NCBI GenBank assembly: GCA_039105265.1 | Contig: JAPFFF010000014.1 | Coordinates: 1,426,001-1,490,000 of the forward strand | DNA from: Tritrichomonas musculus | Lineage: Eukaryota; Parabasalia; Tritrichomonadida; Tritrichomonadidae | DNA: 64,000 nt | Direction of reading: 5' to 3' | Shown: positions 39,378-49,636 of the stretch, piece after piece | Layout: each line of letters begins with the position of its first letter | Numbering within the stretch: position 1 is the stretch's first letter | The notes under the pieces: generated by a model | The model's input: only the letters and a program-made list of their open reading frames with translations | Databases searched by the model: none | Told to the model about the DNA's origin: nothing | Program-made: the position numbers and the translations under genes

Positions 39378-40487
39378 ATGTCGAATTCCTTCAGCAGCTC
39401 TTTTTCACGATCAAAGGGTTCACAATCTTCATATAAAACATATGATGAATATCAAACCCGTCGTCAAGAGAAGCTTGATCAAGTTTCTAGTGATATTCAA
39501 GCAAAGAATGAAAAAGATGTTCAAGACCTTCAAGACACTTTAAGGGACTTGATGTGCCAACTTAGTGCTGCACGTGAAAAACTAACTCTTGACGAACGTG
39601 ATTTTCTAAGAAAAAAAGAATCTCTTAACACCGAGTTAAAACAAGTTCAGATTAATGCCGACATTCGATATTCAAATGCTCGAATTGAATATATTGACAA
39701 TGTTGATCAACTTAATCAAGCATATCACCTTTCTCTTCAAGAATATATTCGCTCTCTTCCAAATATATCGGAACCATCAAAGTCAATTGATATTTTATAC
39801 AGTAAATCAAATTCTACATCGCCTAAAAATAGTCGATTTAGCACAACAAAGAAATCATCAACAACTATTATTAATGATGAATTAGATGAAAATGACGCAC
39901 AGCTTTATCATGATAGAATTCTAGTTCTTGAGGATCAAAGAAAAGAATTAATGCATCAAATCAAAGAAGACGAAAGAAATAATCAAGGAAAACTTGAAGA
40001 AATTTCTTTAATGATAGATAATCAAGAAACCATTTATGAGCAAGAAATTAATAAGCTCCAATTAACAATGAAGACAAAGGAAGAACAATATGAACAACAA
40101 CTTTTGAAACTTTATGCTGATTTACAAAGGGCTATTGATAGGAGAATTGAAGCTACTGAAAGGCGCCAACAAAAGGTAGGAGCACTTCAAGCACAAATTG
40201 ACAAAGTAGAAAACGATACAAGACAAAAGTTAATAGATTCAATTCACAAAGCAGAAAAATTGAAGGCATCACTTAAACACATAAACATTCAGAAATCGAA
40301 ACAACTCGAATATGATCAAAGAATTTCAGCTCAAACCAAAGAATTGAATGAAGAATCACTGCGCCTTCAACAACAGATGTTCACTATGGAAAGAGAGCTC
40401 CAGAAAGCAAAGGCAGAATCTCAAATGTTGAGAAGAGAACTTTGCCAGCAAATCGGACCAAGAAAAGTTCAATCGCTCTTTCCATAA
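39378..40487 (+). CDS. Coiled-coil protein, unknown
   Basis: A 369-residue protein, Ser-rich for 25 residues (SNSFSSSFSRSKGSQSS), then coiled coil at about 30-140 and 185-360 with a Ser/Thr-rich break (SKSNSTSPKNSRFSTTKKSS) between. It is rich in Gln, Lys and Glu, with no enzyme motif. The start is the ATG at 39378. It could be an axonemal or other cytoskeletal rod protein, but nothing specific shows this. Confidence 0.8.
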   Translation: MSNSFSSSFSRSKGSQSSYKTYDEYQTRRQEKLDQVSSDIQAKNEKDVQDLQDTLRDLMCQLSAAREKLTLDERDFLRKKESLNTELKQVQINADIRYSNARIEYIDNVDQLNQAYHLSLQEYIRSLPNISEPSKSIDILYSKSNSTSPKNSRFSTTKKSSTTIINDELDENDAQLYHDRILVLEDQRKELMHQIKEDERNNQGKLEEISLMIDNQETIYEQEINKLQLTMKTKEEQYEQQLLKLYADLQRAIDRRIEATERRQQKVGALQAQIDKVENDTRQKLIDSIHKAEKLKASLKHINIQKSKQLEYDQRISAQTKELNEESLRLQQQMFTMERELQKAKAESQMLRRELCQQIGPRKVQSLFP

Positions 40488-40860
40488 AAAAGAAGATAAA
40501 CAAAGCCGTGGAGTTCAATTTTTTGGGATACTAATATAATTTATTATCATAAATAAAGAGTTTGTAAGTCAAGTTCAAAGAAATAGTTTTTTTAAATCAT
40601 ATGTAAAGAACAAAATAAGTTTTTTGACTCTAATATAAAAAAATTTAAGCTTTGCTGACTGCAAAAAGGATAGGATTTTATACAATTCTTTTATTGAATT
40701 CATTAACATATCAAACAAATTAAGTATAATTAATATGAGGAAAATATTATAAAATAAATGTTGGTAAATGTCAAGTAAAAATATATATTATTTATTTAAA
40801 TAAAACACAAATAAAAATCATTAGCTATATCAATTATTCCTCTTTGGCAGGGGGTTGCAG
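40488..40860. other. Intergenic gap between convergent genes
   Basis: AT-rich 3' flanks of two convergent genes. Nothing else recognised. Confidence 0.5.
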
Positions 40861-42297
40861 TTATGCTTCATTTTGTTTAGCTTCTTCTCTGTTTTTTAAT
40901 TTATTCAAAAGATGTAAACATATCTTCTTCCAAGATGTGCTCTTTGATACTGTTCCACTTAAATTATTTTGAATAAAATCTTTTCTTTCCGAATCAATCT
41001 GTAATAATTCATTTCTGAGTTCCTCAACAGTTTCTCTCAATTCGTCTAATTGCTGATAAATTTCTTGCGATTGCTGTTGCGACTTTTTTTCAATTTCAAT
41101 TTTATTCAAAACAGAATCAACAGAAACTGACGATAAATCAATATCTTCACCAACATTAAAAACATCGTTTGCATTAAGATCATTTTTTTGATATTCATAA
41201 TTATCATTTAAATCGAATTGAACTTGATCGTAAGGGAAATGCGTTCCACTTAGAGTATTTATTAAATAATTTATTTCTTGACATAAGTTTATGCGAGTTT
41301 TAGGAACTTCCAGCCATCTTTTCAAACGCTTGATACAATATACAACATTTTCATCGTTATGACAATTTCTTTGGGCCGATTTAGTTAGAATGTTGACAAT
41401 CTCATGAATGATGAATAGATAGTCATATGAATCATGCGCTAGTTTTCGAAGTTTTTTGATTTCAAGAAGAACTATTGAAATATCGTAATTGCATGATTCC
41501 TGATTATTTATATCTGCAGTATTATTTTTGCTATTATTTGATGAGATGTGAAGATGCTTGAAAATTCTCAGCAAATTTTTAATTTCTTTCTCTTTTAATC
41601 TTTCTTCTTTTTTGAGCTGAGAACGTAAAATATCTTTTTCTTGTGTTTGATGTGTAATATAGTTTAAAACTTTTTGAATTGTTTTTTGATTACTTGGATT
41701 TCTTGATAAATCATTAACAATATCTAGAATATCTTTATCATCAATAACTTCTCCATCATCTGTTTTCATAACTTTAGAAATATAAAAACTCCTTTGAAGC
41801 GTTTCAATTTCTTTGGAAATATCAAAGCCAAGGAAAGAATATTCGCGTATCGCTGGAACAGAGCTTTCTCCTCTTTCCGAAATAAATTGTAGAAGTTTTT
41901 TTGTTGCCATTTCAAATTTATTGATAATCGATTCTTGTTTTGATAATAAAGTTAATGCATTGAATGAAAGAATAACAAGTTTCTCTCGATCTTCAATAAG
42001 ATGACCAATTTGTAAACCTTGGCTTGAGAGTAGGCCATCAAAATCATTCAAAACAGAAAAAACTTTTTTGGGATTTTCATCGTCTGCGGAATTTTGTGGT
42101 CTGGATGGCATTATTGAAGCGCGGAGAGTCTTATTTTCTTCTTCAAGAAGATTGTTTTTCAGTTGGAGATCATGGACCAGATTTTCAAGCGACTTAAGTT
42201 TTCTGCGTAGCTTTTCTTCTTTAGACTGAAGCAATTCAAAATCACGTTGAAGAGCAATACAATGGGGACATGTAAAATTGTTTTGATTCTGATTCAT
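40861..42297 (-). CDS. Coiled-coil protein with N-terminal CxxC, unknown
   Basis: A 478-residue protein. It starts MNQNQNNFTCPHCIALQRDFELLQ: a CPHC pair followed at once by a coiled coil (about 14-65), an arrangement seen in many coiled-coil scaffold proteins. Helical, partly charged segments follow to about 340, an acidic stretch (VGEDIDLSSVSVDS), then a C-terminal coiled coil (about 400-475). No known domain was recognised. It is divergent from the next gene with 97 bp between start codons; this gap contains CGCGGGGATTT on the coding strand, 10-20 nt before the ATG. Confidence 0.75.
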   Translation of the reverse strand: MNQNQNNFTCPHCIALQRDFELLQSKEEKLRRKLKSLENLVHDLQLKNNLLEEENKTLRASIMPSRPQNSADDENPKKVFSVLNDFDGLLSSQGLQIGHLIEDREKLVILSFNALTLLSKQESIINKFEMATKKLLQFISERGESSVPAIREYSFLGFDISKEIETLQRSFYISKVMKTDDGEVIDDKDILDIVNDLSRNPSNQKTIQKVLNYITHQTQEKDILRSQLKKEERLKEKEIKNLLRIFKHLHISSNNSKNNTADINNQESCNYDISIVLLEIKKLRKLAHDSYDYLFIIHEIVNILTKSAQRNCHNDENVVYCIKRLKRWLEVPKTRINLCQEINYLINTLSGTHFPYDQVQFDLNDNYEYQKNDLNANDVFNVGEDIDLSSVSVDSVLNKIEIEKKSQQQSQEIYQQLDELRETVEELRNELLQIDSERKDFIQNNLSGTVSKSTSWKKICLHLLNKLKNREEAKQNEA

Positions 42298-42394
42298 CTT
42301 TTATTTTTATAAATCCCCGCGAAAATTTTTTTTGATATAATTAACAGTCTTCATTGAATTTTTTTTTTAAATATTTCAAGAGAATTTTTAGTTG

Positions 42395-43204
42395 ATGAAT
42401 TTCCTTACAAAACAAAATTTTATTGAAATGTATCATGATGCTGCTGATGCTTTAAAAGCTGTTTCGCGTAATAGAACTGCTTCTCATACACGCATTGCAT
42501 TATGGAATTCATTTTTTCCCGAAACTCCGTTATCATTATCCACAAGTTTACGACATATTTTAACTAGAATATTTCATCAATACCTTTCTGGCGGAACAAC
42601 AGATCGCTTTTGCTTTGAATTATCTGTACTTTTCCTTGATCTTCCAACGCATTTTTATGAATTAACAAGCATTTTCCCAGCTCCTCTTTCAATTGCAATG
42701 AGAAATGCTTACAAAGTTGTTAACAACCATCTTCAAAAGCCAAATCAAGAATCAATGTCTAAGCTAATTAAAACAATATTTCAAACGTTACCAAAAGAAA
42801 AGTTGCCCCTTTTAAAGGCTATATTACAAGCTATTTTATGGGATAAATCAAATCTTGATCAATATATTGATCAAATAAGAGAAATACTTGAGCCATATTG
42901 CTTTGATGCATTTCTTGAAGCATTGCCTCCAACTATTCGTTTACGATATGCGCTACGTTATAATAGACCACCACCAAAAGTTATTATAGATTATCATAAC
43001 CTTGAAATGCCACTTGAATTTCTTCAAGCAATTGGAGAAATTGATGGATCTAAGGAATCAAGAAAACTTTCAACAACTAAAGATTTAGAAACAATTCTTG
43101 AGTCATTTGATGAATCTAATCTTGAGTCTGAATCAGAGTATAATCTTTCATCATCTTCAGAAGATAATCATCCATCCGCTCCTGCACCACCTAATCCTAC
43201 TTAA
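42395..43204 (+). CDS. Conserved-looking helical protein, unknown
   Basis: A 269-residue protein, mostly helical from 1 to about 200 (LRHILTRIFHQYLSGGTTDRFCFELSVLF; LPKEKLPLLKAILQAILWD), then a Ser/Glu-rich disordered tail (ESESEYNLSSSSEDNHPSAPAPPNP). The LPKEKLPLLKAIL stretch weakly recalls RhoGAP/HEAT-like helices, but the arginine finger context is missing and I make no functional claim. The start is taken at the ATG 42395. The frame is unbroken. Confidence 0.65.
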   Translation: MNFLTKQNFIEMYHDAADALKAVSRNRTASHTRIALWNSFFPETPLSLSTSLRHILTRIFHQYLSGGTTDRFCFELSVLFLDLPTHFYELTSIFPAPLSIAMRNAYKVVNNHLQKPNQESMSKLIKTIFQTLPKEKLPLLKAILQAILWDKSNLDQYIDQIREILEPYCFDAFLEALPPTIRLRYALRYNRPPPKVIIDYHNLEMPLEFLQAIGEIDGSKESRKLSTTKDLETILESFDESNLESESEYNLSSSSEDNHPSAPAPPNPT

Positions 43205-43425
43205 TAAGTATATAACAAAAATATCAAAAATACGGCTACAATTACTTGATTAGAAAGTTAGTTTAATTCCTATGGGATTTTTTTTATTAATTGTTTTTAA
43301 TTAAATAAAAACTTAGATACAACTAATTATTATTACTAGCAACAATAGTGATTTCCATTATAATATCTGGAAAATTTCAATATTAAATTAGCATAAGAAT
43401 TTTATAAAATACAAACAATTATTCT

Positions 43426-44565
43426 TCATTCAAAGGAATCATTAGAATTTAGAATAGAATATATACTTGATCGAGACTGCCGAAGCCTCTCAATTTCATT
43501 AAATGTCTGATTCAGGATTTTTGAGCTTTCTTCCCAAGAAGCAAACTTCAAATTTTTATGATTTATTAATATATCTATCGGATCTCTTTTAGGAGAAAAT
43601 CGAGGTGAATATACTTTAGGTTTTGAATTTTGATCATTTGGAATTCCACAATTGAGAGTGGCCATATGAATTTTTTCTTTCATATGGAGTTCTTTTATTT
43701 CTATTTCTTTAAGACTTGCACTTATTTCATTATCTTTGCTCGAAAAAGCTAGATCGCATTTTTCTTTCAACATTTGTGCAATAAATTTTGGATTTGGATA
43801 ATCATCATCTATTTCTTGAGCAATTTGCTCTTCATATGTTTTTCTTTTTAGATCTAAAAGAAAGGATTTTGGATCTAAACAATATTTACCAAGGATATCA
43901 ACAATATCACTAAAGCAATTAACAATTTCAGTATTCTTATTTTTATACTTTGCAATTTTTCTTTTATATTTCTCTTTTTCAATTAACAATGCTGCATCTT
44001 TTCGATATTTTGTAACAGATTTTACTTTTTCATGAGTGAATTTAACATTGTTATTTGAGTGCCTAAGAATGACTAAATTATTAGATGACATTGCCGCATA
44101 TTCAGCATGCAATGATTGTATTTCATTTTTTATTATCGATTTTGTTTCTTTAATCTCCGATATTGTTTTTTGAAATTGAGAATACCAAAAAAAAAATTGA
44201 TCATATAGATTTTGAAATTGCTTTTTTCGTTCTTTAAAATTATCTTTAGAAACTAAAAGTTGTTTTTTTTCTTTGATTTCTCTTCTTATTTTTTGATTAT
44301 CTAAAGATATTTGGTTTATTGTAATAGCGTAATCGTGAGAAAATTGATTCTTCATTTCTTTTTTTTGATTAACTTCTTTTTGCAGCTTGTTTACATCATT
44401 TTGTAGAATATCAATCATATAATCTCTATCTCGATTAATAACTTGACATAATAAATCTTCAAGAGTTTCTTGTTCAATAAATTCCTGTTCATTAACAATT
44501 GACTTTATTGTTTTCATGTAATCATTAACTGTTAAGAGAAGACTAGGTTCTCTAATTTCATTCAT
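43426..44565 (-). CDS. Coiled-coil protein, unknown
   Basis: A 379-residue Lys/Glu/Ile-rich protein, coiled coil at about 50-165 and further helices to 300, with a Ser/Pro patch (PKVYSPRFSPKRDP) before a final helix. It has no recognised domain. It lies 100 bp downstream of, and on the same strand as, the propeller/solenoid-like gene. Such mid-size coiled-coil proteins are frequent among basal-body and axoneme components, but no signature proves it. Confidence 0.75.
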   Translation of the reverse strand: MNEIREPSLLLTVNDYMKTIKSIVNEQEFIEQETLEDLLCQVINRDRDYMIDILQNDVNKLQKEVNQKKEMKNQFSHDYAITINQISLDNQKIRREIKEKKQLLVSKDNFKERKKQFQNLYDQFFFWYSQFQKTISEIKETKSIIKNEIQSLHAEYAAMSSNNLVILRHSNNNVKFTHEKVKSVTKYRKDAALLIEKEKYKRKIAKYKNKNTEIVNCFSDIVDILGKYCLDPKSFLLDLKRKTYEEQIAQEIDDDYPNPKFIAQMLKEKCDLAFSSKDNEISASLKEIEIKELHMKEKIHMATLNCGIPNDQNSKPKVYSPRFSPKRDPIDILINHKNLKFASWEESSKILNQTFNEIERLRQSRSSIYSILNSNDSFE

Positions 44566-44665
44566 AAAATTTTTTTTTAACGTAATGAAAATTCAATGAA
44601 ATATAGTTACAATTAATTGAATTAAATCACAAATGAAATTCGCTTTTTTTTTTTTTTTTAGCAAA

Positions 44666-46627
44666 TTAATTTATTAATGACATAATTTTTTCTTGACAAT
44701 CCTTATCTTTTAATGCTTTTATTATTGTTGGTTTATACATTTCTTTCAATTCTTGATTTTTTTTAACTTCATTAGCAAGATTTATTAATGCATCTTCTGA
44801 ATAGAAATTTTCAATTGCTTCAGAAAATTGATTTGCTTTTAAAGATACAATGTAAAATGATTTATACATATTTTTTGGTAGCCTATTCCCAAATGTCTTT
44901 AAAATAATATATTGCTTTTCAAAATCATCAGGTATCTGCTTGATTAAGTGACTTATGAAAATATTTTGAATAAAACCACCATTTTCATTGTTCAAAATCG
45001 TTTTTTCCAAATACTCAATACATTTATCGAAATCATTTCTTTCTAAATATGCACGCGCAACATCTAAAACTCTTTGTTCAACATAAGGACCTGGACATAT
45101 AGAATTGAAGAGAATTACATCAGAATTTGAAAGCTTTGAAAAAGTAGAATTTCCTTGATAAAGAAAACGAATTTGTTGCCGTAAAGAAAGAGGGGAAAAA
45201 GCAGAATTTAATATATATAAATTACTTTGAATATAGGCATTATCATCAGACAACTGTGATATTTTGCCAATTTCAATATCTTCATTTTTCATTTTGATTT
45301 GAATTAATTCAGAATTTATTAATTGAAAAAGTGAAAAATAAATTTTAATATTTTCATTTAATTCTTCATTTTCATCATCTTCTAAAACTCGTATTATTAA
45401 TAAATTGATGAATGTACTAATAATTTCGGCAATAATCAAATTAAAGAAAGTTGGCATTAAATTTGATTGTATGATTGATTCTTCATTTAGACTTTCTGGC
45501 AGTTTAATAACATTCAAGAAGTAATCAATTTCGTTATCCCAATTCATATTTTTTACATCAAAATTAACTAACAATTCTTTAAGATAATTCATGATTTCTT
45601 GAATATTTCCACTTTTTGAATTATCAGTCAAAATTTGTAAAAATTTTTCATTTGAAAACAATTCAATTTTAATTTCATTCAAATTTGAATATAATGATTT
45701 TGGTGAATGCTTGTGAATTGGCAAATAAAAACTTGGTCCAAAAAAGAAAATATCATCCACATAATCTTCGTCAGGAAAGTTAACTTCAGATGCAAAATTT
45801 AATATATCACGATATTTATTAGACTTATCATTTTTTTTAACAATTTCAAAATTCTTGTTAACAAAGTTTTGGTTGATATCTTGAAGCATAGGCAAATATA
45901 AAACATCAACAAAGTTACCTTTTTCTATTAAACTATTTATGTCTTTTTGTATCAACATTTCTTGCTGTAAAATATATAATTTATTCTCATTAACGAAGAG
46001 ATGAATAAAATGACAATCAAAAAATTCCTTATTAAAATCGATAGTTTTTTTCCCCTCTAAATTATTTATATCATAGAGGCAAATTTCTGGTTTCTGAAAT
46101 AATACAATTAAATATTGTTCATTACATACACTTGAAATAATAATATCAGGCATATCTTTATAAATTATTGACTTTTGATAAATATGATATATCTGCTTTG
46201 GTTGAATAACAAAAATATGCTGATCGTAAACTAAAAGTTTTGTAATGTACGTGTGAATCTCGTGGACTAATGATTCTATATGAATTAAATTTGCATTTGA
46301 ATCTCCTGAATATTTATAAATATTTATATGCTTTTCTCCAGATTTTTTTAATAAAAAATATAGTTCACCATTTTTTTGATTTATTGAAACAATTGGCTTA
46401 ATAGTTCCTTTTGGTTCTAAGCAATATCCAGTAATAATATTAGATTTATAGTTTATAACAGTAATGAGATTTGCTTGTATTTGATATATTTTGATTCCAT
46501 CTTTGAAATAACATTGATAAATGCAGAAGTAACCTGAATCCGAATTTGCATTATTAACAATTGCATATGGTATATGATTGCAAAAAAAACTTAGTTCAAA
46601 ATCAAGCATTTGTTTAAGTAAATTCAT
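44666..46627 (-). CDS. Beta-propeller/alpha-solenoid-like protein, trafficking-type architecture
   Basis: A 653-residue protein. Residues about 20-250 alternate short beta strands with aromatic and hydrophobic ends (YLIVLFQKPEICLYDIN; HLFVNENKLYILQQE), consistent with a degenerate beta-propeller. From about 300 to the end it is alpha-helical, with SVCPGPY-like turns and helix pairs such as VLDVARAYLERNDFDKCIEYLEKTIL that look like TPR/clathrin-heavy-chain solenoid. This propeller-then-solenoid layout is typical of HOPS/CORVET, coat and nuclear pore scaffold proteins. I cannot assign the family. It is divergent from the VPS11 gene, with 142 bp between start codons. Confidence 0.65.
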   Translation of the reverse strand: MNLLKQMLDFELSFFCNHIPYAIVNNANSDSGYFCIYQCYFKDGIKIYQIQANLITVINYKSNIITGYCLEPKGTIKPIVSINQKNGELYFLLKKSGEKHINIYKYSGDSNANLIHIESLVHEIHTYITKLLVYDQHIFVIQPKQIYHIYQKSIIYKDMPDIIISSVCNEQYLIVLFQKPEICLYDINNLEGKKTIDFNKEFFDCHFIHLFVNENKLYILQQEMLIQKDINSLIEKGNFVDVLYLPMLQDINQNFVNKNFEIVKKNDKSNKYRDILNFASEVNFPDEDYVDDIFFFGPSFYLPIHKHSPKSLYSNLNEIKIELFSNEKFLQILTDNSKSGNIQEIMNYLKELLVNFDVKNMNWDNEIDYFLNVIKLPESLNEESIIQSNLMPTFFNLIIAEIISTFINLLIIRVLEDDENEELNENIKIYFSLFQLINSELIQIKMKNEDIEIGKISQLSDDNAYIQSNLYILNSAFSPLSLRQQIRFLYQGNSTFSKLSNSDVILFNSICPGPYVEQRVLDVARAYLERNDFDKCIEYLEKTILNNENGGFIQNIFISHLIKQIPDDFEKQYIILKTFGNRLPKNMYKSFYIVSLKANQFSEAIENFYSEDALINLANEVKKNQELKEMYKPTIIKALKDKDCQEKIMSLIN

Positions 46628-46769
46628 TTTTTATTAAAAAAAATTTTTTTACGACATTTAGTAATATTTGACTAAATATGTTTTAAAAAAAAAAAACACT
46701 ATTGATATACAAATTCAATATTCAATATTCTGTATTTGGTAAAATAAAGGTCAATAGAGAATTACAATA

Positions 46770-48779
46770 ATGAGCTCAAAATTTGCTCTTCAAAAATGCC
46801 TCGACCAGCAGAAGTTTGCAGAAGCATTACAAATATGCAGACAGATGCGAATTAATGATGGTTTTGTTAGAGCAAAAATTGAAGATCAAATTGCACTTGC
46901 TGAGTCTGCTTTTCAAAAAGGGGATTATAAAAGATCAATTGAACTTTTCAAGACTACAATAGGCGTATCAGAAATATCTTTAGTTCTTTCACGCTTTTTC
47001 CAACCGCATCTTCATACTTATGTGATTGATTATCTTATCGAAATTCATCTTCAAGGATATGCAACACCTGCTTATACAAAACTTCTATTCAATTTATTTA
47101 TTCAGTGCCAAGCAAAAGAAAAACTTCAAAAATTTATTGATCAGATATCAAATGCTCAAAATCAAAGAAGTAAGACTAAGAAACAAAGATTTGCAATGGA
47201 CAGCATTAAAAATAAAATTAAAATGGCGACAAGTTCTAAAGCAAATGCACCTCCTAATGCAGCAGCATCTAATCCATCTTCTGGAAGTGGAGTACCAACT
47301 TCCCAACCAGGACCAGGCTTAACATCACAACAATCACAACCGACAGGACCAAGTGGTTCTGGCTCTGGAAATCCACCATTACCACCTGGCGCTGATAATG
47401 TTAATACCCTAGTGCTGAGAAATTTTGACATAAATCTTGCTGTTGAAATGCTGAAAAAAGGTGGAATGAGTGAAGAAGCTGCTAGGCTTAGTCAAATTAC
47501 TGGCATTTCAATGACTTCAATTTCATCTTTAATAGATGCGAAGAAATATTCTGAAGCTGCAACTCAAATATTTGATCATTATGATGAACCAATTGGATAC
47601 ACAATGCTCATGAACTTTGGGCCATTTTTACTCAACAATGATATTAATTGTATCAAAATTATTGAACAAACAGCTACTGTTATATGGAAGACAAGTTCAG
47701 AACAATCGCAAACTTCAAGCTCTAATTCGAATATCCCTGGATCTTCTGATGGAAACCAGAATTTAGGCCTTGCACCCAATTCAACCAATACCAACTCAAA
47801 TTCAAATTTAAACTCAAATTTAAGGGATTCAGATTTTATCAAACTTTTTTGGGGACATCCTCAAAGTTGTTATAATTTTTTAAAGAGCATAATCGATGAA
47901 AGACCAACTGAATTATTCGCCGATACTCTAGTCTCTCTTCTTATTCCACGTGTAAAAGCTACGCAAACCTCGTTTTTTGGTAATCCAAGTGTTGCCAAAG
48001 CTGACGAAGCACTTGAACTCATTATGGATGATCGTTTGCCAATCAACTGCATCAATCTTCTTACAATTTGCGTTGAAGGTGGCTTTTTACTTGGTACAGC
48101 TTTTCTTTTAACCAGAATGGATCGCAATTCTGATGCAATGTCACTTCTTATTCATGAAAATGCAACAAACGATCTTTTTAAATGGATAATTACATTAAAA
48201 CCAAATTTATTACCTGAAGATCTATTCCGACTTTTGACATATTTTTCATCAAATGAAGTTTGGACGCAACTTCCAGCTACTATTAATAGCGTCAGCAATA
48301 ACACACCATATACAAAAGTTCAACTTTTACAATATATAATTACTAATATTAAAACTGACATTCCTTGCTCAAGGATTGTTAATGTTCTAATGAAAAATAA
48401 ACAGATACCAGTCGAAGTTTTGAAAAATGGCCCCGCTGAGGCCTTCATTAAAACTCAAGAAGAAAACACAAAAGTTAAAGAAGAGAGAAAGAAAATTGAA
48501 CAGGAAATTAATGATGTTGATAAAAAAGTTCAGATAATGCAGGATGGGCCAATTGAATTTCATCCCAGCGTTTGTGAATTATGCGGTGAACAAATTACAC
48601 CTCCTTTTGTTTGCTTCTTTTGCGGACACTGCGTTCATAGCAGATGTGCTTTAAGAAGTGAAGGAGAATCTGGAAAACCAGTTTGCCCAGTATGTTATCC
48701 AAATAAAACAGATGGAAATTCCAACCTATTTGCTGCAGCTTCTACAGGTGCATTTCAAAATTCTTTTTTAAATCCATAG
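46770..48779 (+). CDS. VPS11: VPS11, HOPS/CORVET core subunit, lacking the N-terminal propeller
   Basis: A 669-residue protein of late-endosome/lysosome tethering. The N-terminus aligns with the middle of VPS11: FAEALQICRQMRI ... AFQKGDYKRSIELFKTTIGVSEISLVLSRFF corresponds to the conserved KQDFDxAMxQYIxTIGxxEPSYVIRRFLD stretch, followed by YTKLLFNLFIQCQAKEKLQKFI (family: TTLLLNCYTKLKDVxKLxEFI). A low-complexity Pro/Gly/Ser/Gln insert (about 155-210) and an Asn/Ser insert (about 305-350) follow. Near the end a short coiled coil precedes a RING-H2 finger (about 602-645: CELC, CFFCGHCVHSRC, CPVC), as in VPS11. The usual ~350-residue beta-propeller is missing; the family's normal length is about 900-1000. 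An initiator-like TCAATA lies 20 nt upstream. Confidence 0.82.
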   Translation: MSSKFALQKCLDQQKFAEALQICRQMRINDGFVRAKIEDQIALAESAFQKGDYKRSIELFKTTIGVSEISLVLSRFFQPHLHTYVIDYLIEIHLQGYATPAYTKLLFNLFIQCQAKEKLQKFIDQISNAQNQRSKTKKQRFAMDSIKNKIKMATSSKANAPPNAAASNPSSGSGVPTSQPGPGLTSQQSQPTGPSGSGSGNPPLPPGADNVNTLVLRNFDINLAVEMLKKGGMSEEAARLSQITGISMTSISSLIDAKKYSEAATQIFDHYDEPIGYTMLMNFGPFLLNNDINCIKIIEQTATVIWKTSSEQSQTSSSNSNIPGSSDGNQNLGLAPNSTNTNSNSNLNSNLRDSDFIKLFWGHPQSCYNFLKSIIDERPTELFADTLVSLLIPRVKATQTSFFGNPSVAKADEALELIMDDRLPINCINLLTICVEGGFLLGTAFLLTRMDRNSDAMSLLIHENATNDLFKWIITLKPNLLPEDLFRLLTYFSSNEVWTQLPATINSVSNNTPYTKVQLLQYIITNIKTDIPCSRIVNVLMKNKQIPVEVLKNGPAEAFIKTQEENTKVKEERKKIEQEINDVDKKVQIMQDGPIEFHPSVCELCGEQITPPFVCFFCGHCVHSRCALRSEGESGKPVCPVCYPNKTDGNSNLFAAASTGAFQNSFLNP

Positions 48780-49048
48780 TTCAATAATCTATGGATTAGT
48801 ATTTAGTTATTTATTATTATTAAGAAAAATGGACAAATAGAATCTTTTTTTGTTATTACAATTAAATATTTGTTTTATTTTCGCAAAAATCTATGTATAA
48901 ATAATTGTATATTAACATTCTTTCATTTTTAGTTTTATTCATAAAATCTTTTTACTTTGCTTATATATTGTTATGGTTTGAAAATAAATAATTAATTCAT
49001 TTCTAAAAAAGAATCGGAATATTCATTTTTTATAATTTATTTAAATCA

Positions 49049-49636
49049 TTAATGAACACTATTAGAAAAAAGCTCTTCTGGGAATTTCCCGCTTTTATTT
49101 TTAGCTTGTCTAAATGATGCACCTGGAATATTGTCAACTATCCATTGTGCAAGATCTCTTCGGTTTTCATAGCATGCAATATGAATTGGAAGATTTCCAT
49201 CAGCATCAGTCACGTTAAATGGAGCTGGCTTTCCTAACAAATCGCATCTTTCTTTAAACATTGTTAATAGTGGGATTGAGCATTTTTCGTTTGATAATGC
49301 TCTATGAAGTGGCGTATCTCCAAATTTGTCCTTCTTCCAACAGCAAATGCCATTTTGTAAAAATAAATCAACAACTTGAATATTACAACGAGATGCAGCA
49401 TAAAAAAAGGCACAACGTCCTTCTTTTGTTTCTTTATCTGAAAGTGCGCCATTTTGAAGAAGTAAATCGCATATTTGAGCAAAACCAGCTGATGCAGCTG
49501 TCATTAAAGGTGTCCAACCTTGTTCATCTACTGTATTTGGATTTTCTCCATTGCTAAGGAGTGCACTAATCGTTTTGATGTCATTTTCCATCACAGCCCA
49601 ATGAAGCTCAGAGCGCTCATCTGAATGATTAGACAT
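49049..49636 (-). CDS. Ankyrin-repeat protein, gankyrin (PSMD10/Nas6)-like
   Basis: A 195-residue protein made of about five to six ankyrin repeats: ELHWAVMENDIKTISALLSNG; GWTPLMTAASAGFAQICDLLLQNGA; GRCAFFYAASRCNIQVVDLFLQNG; GDTPLHRALSNEKCSIPLLTMF; DGNLPIHIACYENRRDLAQWIVDN. The order and several non-consensus details (LHWA start; GWTPLMTAASAG; GNLPIHIACYENRRDLA against gankyrin GNTPLHLACDEERVEEA) resemble gankyrin, the chaperone for proteasome 19S base assembly. The length (human 226) is close. Ankyrin proteins are hard to assign by eye, so the specific call is moderate. Confidence 0.7.
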   Translation of the reverse strand: MSNHSDERSELHWAVMENDIKTISALLSNGENPNTVDEQGWTPLMTAASAGFAQICDLLLQNGALSDKETKEGRCAFFYAASRCNIQVVDLFLQNGICCWKKDKFGDTPLHRALSNEKCSIPLLTMFKERCDLLGKPAPFNVTDADGNLPIHIACYENRRDLAQWIVDNIPGASFRQAKNKSGKFPEELFSNSVH

